From positions 1 to 36,936 of the forward strand of contig JAGBND010000065.1 in NCBI GenBank assembly GCA_017634575.1: a DNA stretch of 36,936 nucleotides. The letters are read 5' to 3'. The position numbers were made by a program, and so were the translations under genes. This DNA comes from Bacillota bacterium (GTDB lineage: Bacteria; Bacillota; Clostridia; Lachnospirales; Bianqueaceae). Below, piece by piece: positions 16,835 to 24,023 of the stretch (position 1 is its first letter; each line of letters opens with the position of its first letter). A model generated the notes under the pieces. That model saw only the letters and a list, made by a program, of their open reading frames with translations, did no database searches and was not told the DNA's origin.

Positions 16835-17623
16835 ATGCCTCAGATTATTTATGCCGGCAAGCATCTGCTTACCTTCAATGTTTCAAAGCACGCGCATTCC
16901 AGCTGGGAGCTTATTTACTGCACCAGCGGCAGCGGCGTTCTTCGCCTTGAGAACGAATCTTTGCCTTACAAAAGCCATGATCTTTTGATCATTCCGCCCT
17001 TCTACCCTCATCAGAACGAAAGCGCTGACGGTTTCACGAATATTCATCTGAACCTTCACAGCTCTTTGCTTATGATGGACAAACCCTGTCTGATTCACGA
17101 CGATCCCGGACATTTTATTCAGGATGCGTTTCAGGCTGTTTTCTATCACTTTTCCCAGGCTCCGGGAAGCCAGACGCCGCTTCTTGGCGCCTATGCCAAT
17201 CTGATTGTCCATCAGATTCTGGACAAGCTGAACGCTCCGTCATTGAGCCCGGTTGTCCAGGAAATTACCAATACGATCATCAGCAGCTATCCAAACGAAG
17301 GCTTTGAGCTGGACAGCTACCTGCATTCACTTCCCTTCAGCTATGACTATCTGAGGAAGCTGTTTCGAAAAGAACGCGGCATCACCCCTCACCAGCTTCT
17401 GATGAACACCCGGCTTCAATCAGCCGCGGAACGTCTCAGCTCCGATGAATCAAAAACGGTGAGTATATCGGAAGTCTGCCATCTCTGCGGTTTTCACGAT
17501 CCCTTGTACTTCTCCAGGGTCTTCAGCCGCAAATATGGCATTTCCCCTCTTCACTACCAGGAGCAGAAGCAGAACGAAAAACCCAAGGCGATGGACAGCG
17601 AGAGCATCAAGATCCCCCTGTAA
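16835..17623 (+). CDS. AraC-family transcriptional regulator with cupin sensor domain
   Basis: This 262-residue regulator has an N-terminal cupin-like ligand domain (~1-110; HAHSSWELIYCTSGSG and HDLLIIPPFYPHQNES are typical). Two helix-turn-helix motifs follow in the C-terminal ~100 residues (LPFSYDYLRKLFRKERGITPHQLL and ISEVCHLCGFHDPLYFSRVFSRKYGISPLHY regions). The RBS AAGGAG precedes the ATG. It sits between the ATPase-kdu operon (divergent) and the importer operon (convergent), so it probably senses a pectin-derived sugar and controls both. Ligand and direction of control are not visible in the sequence. Confidence 0.92.
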   Translation: MPQIIYAGKHLLTFNVSKHAHSSWELIYCTSGSGVLRLENESLPYKSHDLLIIPPFYPHQNESADGFTNIHLNLHSSLLMMDKPCLIHDDPGHFIQDAFQAVFYHFSQAPGSQTPLLGAYANLIVHQILDKLNAPSLSPVVQEITNTIISSYPNEGFELDSYLHSLPFSYDYLRKLFRKERGITPHQLLMNTRLQSAAERLSSDESKTVSISEVCHLCGFHDPLYFSRVFSRKYGISPLHYQEQKQNEKPKAMDSESIKIPL

Positions 17624-17667
17624 ATGCATTCCGGGATTCCGGTTCCTCTATCCTGCCGTTTTACTGC

Positions 17668-18795
17668 TTAGCCGTTCTCCCGCAGAATTTCCGTATAGCA
17701 CAGAATGAAAGGCGCGACGCCCTTTGCATCCCCCTGAACGACAGGCTCGGAAATATAATAAGCATAGGTTCCGTCCCGTCTTCTGTTGTTCTCCGGTCCA
17801 AGGCCGGCCACCAGACAGATTCCGCCAAGGTTCAGCTGTCCATCCTCAAAGGACAGATATTTCTTCACAATGCCGTCGAAGGCTTTATGGCCTTTTGCGG
17901 CATATTCTTTTGGAAGAACGCCAAGTCTGGACCCCTTCAGCATAGCGTAGGCCAGCATGCTGCTGCCGCTGGTTTCCAGGTAGTTGCCCTCCCGTCCCGG
18001 CTGATCCGGCACCTGATAATACATGCCGGTATCCGGATCCTGATAGGCGCTGACGCCTTCCATCAGTTCGGTAAAAATGCGGCTGATTGTATCTCTGGTC
18101 CCGGATTCGGAAAGAATGTCCAGAAGATCCGCCATGGCAACCGCAAACCAGCCGATGCTTCTGAGCCAGAAGCTTGCTGAACGGCCGGTTTCGGGATCCG
18201 CCCAGAAGGCTTTTTTGCTCTGGTCATATCCGTGGTAATACAGCTTCTTTTCTTCATCAAACATCCGCTCTCTCACGGTTTCAATCTGATGAAGCAGATC
18301 GCTGTAATCACCCTTGCCAAAGTTTTTCTCGTAAAGCGCATAGAAGGGCTGCGCCATATAAATGCCGTCCAGCCAGACCTGGTTCGGATAAATCAGCTTG
18401 TGCCAGAAGTTTCCTTCCCCTGTTCTGGGCTGTTTTTCCAGCTGATCGTATAAAAGCTCAGCTGCTTTTTTGTATTTTTCTTTTCCCGTGCGCCGGTAAA
18501 GCTCAAACAGCACACGTCCTTCATTGATATCATCGAGATTGAACTTTTCCTGAGAATAAGTCCGGATGGTTCCATCTTCCTGCACGAAGGAATCGATGAA
18601 ATGCTCCACAAAGCCAAAATATCCGTCGTCAGGGAAAAGCTCATCCATGGACAGCAGCGCTGTCATCATGCATCCGTCGATATAGTTCCACGAGGTTTTC
18701 TTGCCCTGACGGATCGTTTCAATATTCCAGATCGTTTTCTCAGGCGTCGACTCCTTAATGAGCCGTTTCACATATGCATCAATCTGTTCGTACAT
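17668..18795 (-). CDS. Unsaturated galacturonyl/rhamnogalacturonyl hydrolase (GH105)
   Basis: GH105 enzymes remove the unsaturated uronic acid left at the non-reducing end of pectin fragments by lyases. The 375-residue protein is close to the B. subtilis YteR size, and the key aspartate in VWLDGIYM falls at residue 143, the same number as the YteR catalytic Asp. D88 in NLDDINEG also fits, and RSIGWFAVAM (~212) and ETSGSSMLAYAM (~273) are family blocks. There is no signal peptide, so it acts in the cytoplasm. It starts 2 nt after the GH28 stop and is the last gene of the importer operon. Its product feeds KduI. Only ~44 bp separate it from the convergent regulator, with no good terminator seen. 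Confidence 0.93.
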   Translation of the reverse strand: MYEQIDAYVKRLIKESTPEKTIWNIETIRQGKKTSWNYIDGCMMTALLSMDELFPDDGYFGFVEHFIDSFVQEDGTIRTYSQEKFNLDDINEGRVLFELYRRTGKEKYKKAAELLYDQLEKQPRTGEGNFWHKLIYPNQVWLDGIYMAQPFYALYEKNFGKGDYSDLLHQIETVRERMFDEEKKLYYHGYDQSKKAFWADPETGRSASFWLRSIGWFAVAMADLLDILSESGTRDTISRIFTELMEGVSAYQDPDTGMYYQVPDQPGREGNYLETSGSSMLAYAMLKGSRLGVLPKEYAAKGHKAFDGIVKKYLSFEDGQLNLGGICLVAGLGPENNRRRDGTYAYYISEPVVQGDAKGVAPFILCYTEILRENG

Positions 18796-18797
18796 GA

Positions 18798-20363
18798 TCA
18801 GCCCTTTCGGATATCTTCCGTTTCCAGTGTCTCACAGTGCTGCGTCAGAAGCGCTTCTCCTTCCACGCCCTGCAGGGATACATCTTTTACCGAGATATGC
18901 CGTACATTATCCAGATAAAGGCCCAGCCGGCACCGCTTTTTCGCAAAGTTTTCCATAATGGGAACGCCCGGCTTTGCATCCTCGGCAAAAGAAATGCTTA
19001 CATGCTCGATCACCACTTTTTCAATCGGCGATTCCGGAAGACCGTCAATGTAGCAGGCGGCAACTTCCGCATCGGTACAGACAAGATTTCTGAAGCAGAA
19101 GGATCCCATCCTGGGCGTTCTTTCGTCCACCGGCAAAGCTTTGCGGGACCAGACATATTCGCTTTCGCTGTCCGGATCGCAGGCGTTGTACCACATATTC
19201 ACTGCAATGGGGGTCAGCACGCCATCCATACGGATGTTCTCAAACAGCACGTCATTCAGATAGCAGTTCTTTCCCCGTCCCCGGCGGCTTTTAATGCGAA
19301 GACCGCGGTCCGTCTTTTTGAAATAGCATTGAGAGACAGACAAATTGGTCACGCCAGCGCCGATTTCGCTTCCCAGGGTGACAGCCCCATGGCCAAATTC
19401 CATCAGGCAGTTGCGGATGGTATGATGATCAGCCGGCTTGTTAAGCTTTTGTCCCAGTTCGATTTTGCTGGACTTGATGGCAATGCAGTCATCTCCAACC
19501 GAGAAACGGCAGCCGATGATGTCCACATAATCACAGGATTCAGGATCGATGGCATCCGTATTGGGACTGACCTTCGGCGCCTGAACCTTCACGTCCAGAA
19601 TCCTAACATTTTCTGAATAATAGGGATGCAGATTCCAGGAAGGCGAATTGCAGGCCAGTACGCCATGAAGGGTGACATCTTTGCAGCGGTTAAAAAACAT
19701 CAGTCTCGGTCTGGCTGCAGGGAACTCGCGAAATCCCTTCCAGAAACCGCCCTCTTCGCCGCTGCCGTTCACGGCGCCTTTACCGACGATCGCCACATCT
19801 TCGATGTATTGACCGGTAATCAGGGACTCGTACATGGGAATGGCATAACCCTCGAAACCGCCGAAATAGACCTCCCGGCCAAATTCGTCCTGCAGAACGC
19901 CGGGACAGATCGGATAATCCTCCCGGTTCCGCCAGCCAAGGATCGTTGCATTCTCCTGAAGATCCAGGGTCATGTGGCTTTTCAGCACAATAGGCCTGGT
20001 CAGATACGTGCCTTCGGGGAAAAGCAGTCTCCCCTTCGGCGGCATGTAGGATACAGCCATGCGAATGGCGGAAGTGTCATCATGAACGCCATCGCCGCAG
20101 GCACCGAAATCCTTGACATTCAGGCAGCAGCTCTCGTATGCGGTTTCAAATTCAAGCTCTTCCACCCGATCGGAAAAGACAGCCTTCAAAAGATAACGCT
20201 GCTGCGGTTTCAGATCGAAGAGAGAAAAGACATTCGTATCACATTCAAATTTCAAGTCCTCGTTCAGGAAGACCTGAAAAGGTTCCGGCGCGTAATAGGG
20301 ATTACTGCCGGCAAGTTCAAAGCACGCGCTGCTTGAACCGATATAAACTACTGATATACTCAT
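18798..20363 (-). CDS. Cytoplasmic GH28 polygalacturonase (probably exo-acting)
   Basis: GH28 enzymes hydrolyse alpha-1,4 galacturonan. The 521-residue protein has an N-terminal beta-sandwich-like domain (~1-78), seen in exo-polygalacturonases, then the beta-helix with all catalytic blocks: NTDAID (268-273), GDD (290-292), GHG (324-326) and RIK (356-358). There is no signal peptide. I chose ATG 20363, with AAGGTGG 12 nt upstream. A TTG at 20375 would overlap the RBS and the upstream stop. The gene follows the 4-TM protein D by 8 nt. Cytoplasmic location and domain order suggest it trims imported oligogalacturonides from the end. Endo activity or rhamnogalacturonan specificity cannot be excluded. 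Confidence 0.93.
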   Translation of the reverse strand: MSISVVYIGSSSACFELAGSNPYYAPEPFQVFLNEDLKFECDTNVFSLFDLKPQQRYLLKAVFSDRVEELEFETAYESCCLNVKDFGACGDGVHDDTSAIRMAVSYMPPKGRLLFPEGTYLTRPIVLKSHMTLDLQENATILGWRNREDYPICPGVLQDEFGREVYFGGFEGYAIPMYESLITGQYIEDVAIVGKGAVNGSGEEGGFWKGFREFPAARPRLMFFNRCKDVTLHGVLACNSPSWNLHPYYSENVRILDVKVQAPKVSPNTDAIDPESCDYVDIIGCRFSVGDDCIAIKSSKIELGQKLNKPADHHTIRNCLMEFGHGAVTLGSEIGAGVTNLSVSQCYFKKTDRGLRIKSRRGRGKNCYLNDVLFENIRMDGVLTPIAVNMWYNACDPDSESEYVWSRKALPVDERTPRMGSFCFRNLVCTDAEVAACYIDGLPESPIEKVVIEHVSISFAEDAKPGVPIMENFAKKRCRLGLYLDNVRHISVKDVSLQGVEGEALLTQHCETLETEDIRKG

Positions 20364-20371
20364 ATGGAAAG

Positions 20372-21019
20372 TCAACCACCTTCTTCAGTCTTTCGCTTGG
20401 CATCCTGCACAAGATGAATCATGGTACGTTTCATTAAGATGAAAAGCAGATCAAATCCCGTATAGAAAACACCAAACAGGATAGGGCCGACACCCAGCAC
20501 CTGCCTTCCATCAGCAGACAGAGGTGCTAACACGATATTGATCAGGTTGTATAGAACATCCACACAAACCAGCAGCAGCATCGCGTAAAAGATATTCCAG
20601 ATAAAGGTCAGGTACCGTTTTTTGGGGAACATCATAAAACGGTCATTGTCCGCACGGCCCTTGGCCATAAATCGGAGAATGTTATTGGTAAGAATATCCG
20701 TGACGACACCGAGCGCAATGGCAAAGACCAGCATCAGATCGAGGTGAGCCGTGAGATACGTACTCAGTCCCCAGAAGATAAAAAAGCAGACGGAACCGGC
20801 AAACCACATCTTCACCAGCACTGCTTTGATCCATCCCGGAATACGCAGCTTTGGACCGGATTGGTATTTTCTAAGTTCCTCCTCGGAAACCTCCGGTGAA
20901 TTTTCTTCGTTGGCTTCCACCAGATCTTTGACGGCATCCGTGTGGAGTTCATAATACTCCGAAGCCGCCTTGCTTTCCTCAGGAGCCAGTCTTTTTTTCT
21001 TTTTCTCGGATGATGCCAT
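20372..21019 (-). CDS. Uncharacterised 4-TM membrane protein (D) in importer operon
   Basis: This 215-residue protein has a charged cytoplasmic N-terminus (~70 residues, Lys- and Glu-rich) and four hydrophobic segments (~WIKAVLVKMWFAGSVCFFIF, LDLMLVFAIALGVV, FIWNIFYAMLLLVCV, ILFGVFYTGFDLLFIL). I chose ATG 21019, preceded by AAAGAGAGA. In-frame ATGs at 21043 and 21067 lie nearer the intercistronic hairpin and lack an RBS. It does not clearly resemble the DUF624/YesL proteins found beside Bacillus pectin transporters. It lies between the 4-TM protein C gene and the GH28 gene. Function unknown; likely linked to the importer by operon position. Confidence 0.8.
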   Translation of the reverse strand: MASSEKKKKRLAPEESKAASEYYELHTDAVKDLVEANEENSPEVSEEELRKYQSGPKLRIPGWIKAVLVKMWFAGSVCFFIFWGLSTYLTAHLDLMLVFAIALGVVTDILTNNILRFMAKGRADNDRFMMFPKKRYLTFIWNIFYAMLLLVCVDVLYNLINIVLAPLSADGRQVLGVGPILFGVFYTGFDLLFILMKRTMIHLVQDAKRKTEEGG

Positions 21020-21061
21020 GGAATATCTCTCTTTTTTTAGGTTCATCGCATAAGACCGCCC

Positions 21062-21126
21062 CCGCACGCACCCTGTTCATCCTGCGCCAGAAGGTACAGG
21101 CTGAAGGCGGGGCGGGTGCGGTGCGG
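21062..21126 (-). other. GC-rich intercistronic hairpin between membrane proteins C and D
   Basis: CCGCACGCACCC (21062-21073) pairs with GGGTGCGGTGCGG (21114-21126) with one bulged G, around a 40-nt loop that contains a smaller CGCC/GGCG stem. There is no T-tract, so it is more likely an RNA-processing or stability element than a terminator. Confidence 0.5.
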
Positions 21127-21147
21127 TCCTTAATGCTTTATGATCGA

Positions 21148-21732
21148 TCAATCATCTTCGCCGGAGATGTCAATTGCATCCAGCTTGCCGTAATCCTCCA
21201 CCACAACAGAGGTTTTGATCTTACGAAGAAGCTTGGTGTAAAGAGGCATCAGGGCGATCAGTACAACACCGATTACTTCAATCACAATATGATCCTGAAG
21301 CACGTTGTAGGCCTGCGCAATATATACCGTGGAAGCATCCAGCTTGATGGGATTTTCCGCACGAGTCAGCGCTGTAGTAATCAGATTGGAATAGTAGACA
21401 TCGCAGAAAATAATCACTGCGAACATCACGCACATCAGCACGACCATCGCGATGACCGGCTTCTTTCTGCGGGGAAACGCATTCAGGAAGCAGACCAATG
21501 AAAGCATGGAGAAAAGCATGGTGGCAAATGCACACAGGCCCATTCCGCTTCCCTGGATTTTTGCGGTGGTATCGGAGATGTGAGTCAGGTTAAGTGAATA
21601 ATAGAAGAAAGCAATCAGAAGAACCAGCAGAGGAATGATCGAGGGTTTCCGTTTGAGCCCAACGATCAGTTTGCGCAAAAATTCCGGCATATGGCTGGCG
21701 TTTTTCACGCCGTTTTCTACTTTTGCACTCAT
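21148..21732 (-). CDS. Uncharacterised 4-TM membrane protein (C) in importer operon
   Basis: 194 residues with four hydrophobic segments: ~SIIPLLVLLIAFFYYS (32-47), GLCAFATMLFSMLSLVCF (~65-82), AIAMV-type segment PVIAMVVLMCVMFAVIIF (~91-108) and IVIEVIGVVLIALMPL (~148-163). A basic loop (PRRKK) lies between the second and third, and the C-terminus is acidic. The ATG overlaps the ATPase stop as ATGA, so translation is coupled. The segment layout and basic loop resemble proteins A and B of the same operon, which suggests distant paralogy. Function unknown. Confidence 0.82.
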   Translation of the reverse strand: MSAKVENGVKNASHMPEFLRKLIVGLKRKPSIIPLLVLLIAFFYYSLNLTHISDTTAKIQGSGMGLCAFATMLFSMLSLVCFLNAFPRRKKPVIAMVVLMCVMFAVIIFCDVYYSNLITTALTRAENPIKLDASTVYIAQAYNVLQDHIVIEVIGVVLIALMPLYTKLLRKIKTSVVVEDYGKLDAIDISGEDD

Positions 21733-22805
21733 GCGTTTATCCTCCTTCCGATAGCATCTCCGGTTTCTTTATCAAAGAAATGTTTCTGAGCAAAGGTAAC
21801 GCCCACGTCATCGCCTTCGTGATAGTCAAACCATCCGCGAAGCTTGGCGGAAATACGGTTGCCGTCGCCGATATGTCCGTTTACCAGGGTGTTCATGCCG
21901 AGGTTCTCGTTGGAGAATACATTCAGCTTCAGATCATCGCCCTTCAGGACGTTCTCAGGTCTGACGCCCAGCTCGATCTCTTTGCCTGCATAGGCGGAGA
22001 GGATCTTCTTGTCTTCCTCGGAAAGAGCAAGGGTAAAGCCTTTTCCTTCCAGTTTGTTCTCGCGCACGGTCACGTCGAAGAAGTTCATGGGCGGAAGACC
22101 GATGAAGCTGGCTACGAAGTGGTTGCGGGGCGCATCGTACAGTTCCAGAGGCGTGCCTACCTGCTGCACATGACCCATGGACATACAGACAATGCGGTCC
22201 GCCAGGGTCAGGGCTTCCGTCTGATCGTGGGTAACGTAAAGCATGGTAGCCTTCAGCCGCTTATGAAGCAGCAAAATCTCACGTCTGGTGGCGCCGCGCA
22301 GCTTGGCATCCAGGTTGGACAAAGGTTCGTCAAAAAGGAAAACCTTGGGATTTCTGACAATGGAACGGCCCATGGCAACCCTCTGACGCTGTCCGCCTGA
22401 AAGCTGGGCAGGCTTCTTGTTGAGCTGAGAGGTCAGTCCAAGAATCTCTGCAGCTGCCAGCACCTTTTTGTGAATGACATTGGGATTTTCTTTTCTAAGC
22501 GTCAGGGAAAAGGCCATGTTTTCATAAATGGTCATATGGCCGTACAGCGCATAGTTCTGGAAAACCATTGCCATATCACGGTCTTTGGCAGGGGTCTGGG
22601 TAATCTCTTTGTCATCCAGAAAGACATGACCGGCTGAGATATCCTCAAGACCTGCGATCATGCGCAGCGAGGTGGATTTGCCGCATCCGGAAGGGCCGAC
22701 CAGAACGATCAGCTCTCCGTCCTGCACATCCAGGTTAAAGTCGTAAACCGCCTGCACATTGTTGTCATATATTTTGTCGATATGCTGAATATCAAGATGT
22801 GCCAT
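21729..22805 (-). CDS. Sugar ABC importer ATP-binding protein (UgpC/MsmX type), copy 2
   Basis: 358 residues with Walker A GPSGCGKST (~37-45), Q-loop MVFQNYALYG (~80), signature LSGGQRQR (~135), Walker B VFLFDEP (~154) and H-loop VTHDQTEA (~189), plus the C-terminal MalK-like regulatory domain. The RBS is GGGGGAGG. It lies in the importer operon, so it should energise the two permeases encoded upstream. It is placed between two pairs of small membrane proteins (A and B before, C and D after), an unusual position. It differs clearly in sequence from copy 1 at 15664-16743, so the two are not a recent duplication. Confidence 0.92.
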   Translation of the reverse strand: MAHLDIQHIDKIYDNNVQAVYDFNLDVQDGELIVLVGPSGCGKSTSLRMIAGLEDISAGHVFLDDKEITQTPAKDRDMAMVFQNYALYGHMTIYENMAFSLTLRKENPNVIHKKVLAAAEILGLTSQLNKKPAQLSGGQRQRVAMGRSIVRNPKVFLFDEPLSNLDAKLRGATRREILLLHKRLKATMLYVTHDQTEALTLADRIVCMSMGHVQQVGTPLELYDAPRNHFVASFIGLPPMNFFDVTVRENKLEGKGFTLALSEEDKKILSAYAGKEIELGVRPENVLKGDDLKLNVFSNENLGMNTLVNGHIGDGNRISAKLRGWFDYHEGDDVGVTFAQKHFFDKETGDAIGRRINA

Positions 22806-22819
22806 TGTTAACCTCCCCC

Positions 22820-23308
22820 TTAAGCTGACTGAATGTTCAGAGTTTCGAGGTGCTGTTTAAGGGCGCGGCTTCTTATGTAGCCAACCACAGCACTGGCTAT
22901 CAGGCAGATGGCCGACAGCAGAAGGTACAAAACACATCTGACAAACTGGGCTGTTTCCATGACAATCACAGCCTGATCCTGAATGGTCACACTGGAGCTG
23001 TGCGCCCGGACAGGATAAATGAAAATCCGGATAATCTGGATCACGCCAAGGACTACCAGCACATAGGCATAAGGAATCTTGTAATTCTTGATACCTTCGG
23101 AGCTTAAAAACGCAGCCAACATGAAGATCAGGTTGTAAAGAATAGAGGCGCCCATCAGGATGTTGTAGTACCAGGATCCTACATTGGATTCATAGATGCT
23201 GATAAAATAGAAGACATCAAACAGGATAGCAGCGATCGCCAGGGTTGAGGCCAACGAGTTTTTGGTATAGCGCATGCGGTCCAGGCGGATCTGTTTTTCT
23301 TCACTCAT
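22820..23308 (-). CDS. Uncharacterised 4-TM membrane protein (B) in importer operon
   Basis: 162 residues with four hydrophobic segments (~LASTLAIAAILFDVFYFIS, ILMGASILYNLIFMLAAF, YAYVLVVLGVIQIIRIFI, VLYLLLSAICLIASAVVG). A GSWYYN motif before the second segment matches GSIVYYN in protein A, and a basic stretch (IKNYKI) occupies the same place as IRRKYY in A. These shared features suggest A and B are paralogues that may pair. Its ATG overlaps the stop of A as ATGA. It ends 14 nt before the ATPase gene. Function unknown. Confidence 0.82.
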   Translation of the reverse strand: MSEEKQIRLDRMRYTKNSLASTLAIAAILFDVFYFISIYESNVGSWYYNILMGASILYNLIFMLAAFLSSEGIKNYKIPYAYVLVVLGVIQIIRIFIYPVRAHSSSVTIQDQAVIVMETAQFVRCVLYLLLSAICLIASAVVGYIRSRALKQHLETLNIQSA

Positions 23309-23895
23309 GCCGCTTCCTCCTTTCCTGTCTCGATCAGGTTCTTTTCTTCCTTCATCAGACGGACCTTCCAGATGGTGCAGCAGACCAGAGCAATCGCGGT
23401 CAGGATGGAGATGGCAAATACCAGGTAGTGAATGTCAAACCAGAAGGTAGACTCCGTGTATATCGTTTTCCACATCTCTGCATGCTCCTTAAGGGCTGCA
23501 AAATCCACTCTCAGGAAACGTTCTTTATAGGCTTCGATATATCCATGGGCTTCGATGGCCACATAGATATTGCTTACCGCAAAAAGACCCACCGCAATAT
23601 AGTTGCCGATGTAGTACTTCCTGCGGATATGGGAATTGGTCAGGAACAGAAGACACGAAATCAGAATCAGAACAATAGCCTCCTTCAGAAAGTAGGCGTT
23701 GAACACCTGCATGTTGTAATACACAATCGAACCGGGAACATCGGTCTCTTCCAGATTGGCAGGGTTCTTCATTGTCGAGTACAGCGTGTCATAAAGGTCG
23801 GTCATTATTCCGAGCGAGTAAAGGAAAATCACCGCGCTCGACGCAATTGCCAGAAAGCAAAGGATCTTCTGCAATGTTAGCTGTTTTTTATACAT
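23305..23895 (-). CDS. Uncharacterised 4-TM membrane protein (A) in importer operon
   Basis: 196 residues with four hydrophobic segments (~ILCFLAIASSAVIFLYSLG, AIVLILISCLLFLT, YIAVGLFAVSNIYVAI, YLVFAISILTAIALVCC). Two extramembrane stretches (~35-60 and ~118-148) are long enough to contact other subunits. A strong RBS (AAGGAGGAG) precedes ATG 23895. It is the first gene after the solute-binding protein, separated from it by a stem-loop at 23929-23975. It shares the YYN motif and basic loop with protein B. Function unknown; an accessory subunit or regulator of the importer is the simplest idea from position. Confidence 0.82.
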   Translation of the reverse strand: MYKKQLTLQKILCFLAIASSAVIFLYSLGIMTDLYDTLYSTMKNPANLEETDVPGSIVYYNMQVFNAYFLKEAIVLILISCLLFLTNSHIRRKYYIGNYIAVGLFAVSNIYVAIEAHGYIEAYKERFLRVDFAALKEHAEMWKTIYTESTFWFDIHYLVFAISILTAIALVCCTIWKVRLMKEEKNLIETGKEEAA

Positions 23896-23928
23896 GTTAA
23901 CCTTTTACTCCTCCTTGCTGAAGAATCC

Positions 23929-23975
23929 GGCAAAGAGGAAGAGAACCATTTACAGGCTTCTCTTCCCGCTTTGCC
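23929..23975 (-). other. Intercistronic stem-loop after the solute-binding protein gene
   Basis: GGCAAAG/CTTTGCC (7 bp) stacked on GGAAGAGAA/TTCTCTTCC (9 bp) with a small internal loop and a 12-nt apical loop. There is no T-tract. Such hairpins after binding-protein genes often protect the upstream mRNA so that more binding protein than permease is made; that role is inferred here. Confidence 0.65.
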
Positions 23976-24023
23976 AATGCCCTCATCAGCTGACGAAGGG
24001 CAGTTTCACTTTACTGATAGTAA

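Noticed and set aside
20372-21019. Membrane protein D as a YesL/DUF624 protein
   Set aside because: The setting is similar, but I could not see the family's usual motifs; a profile search would decide.
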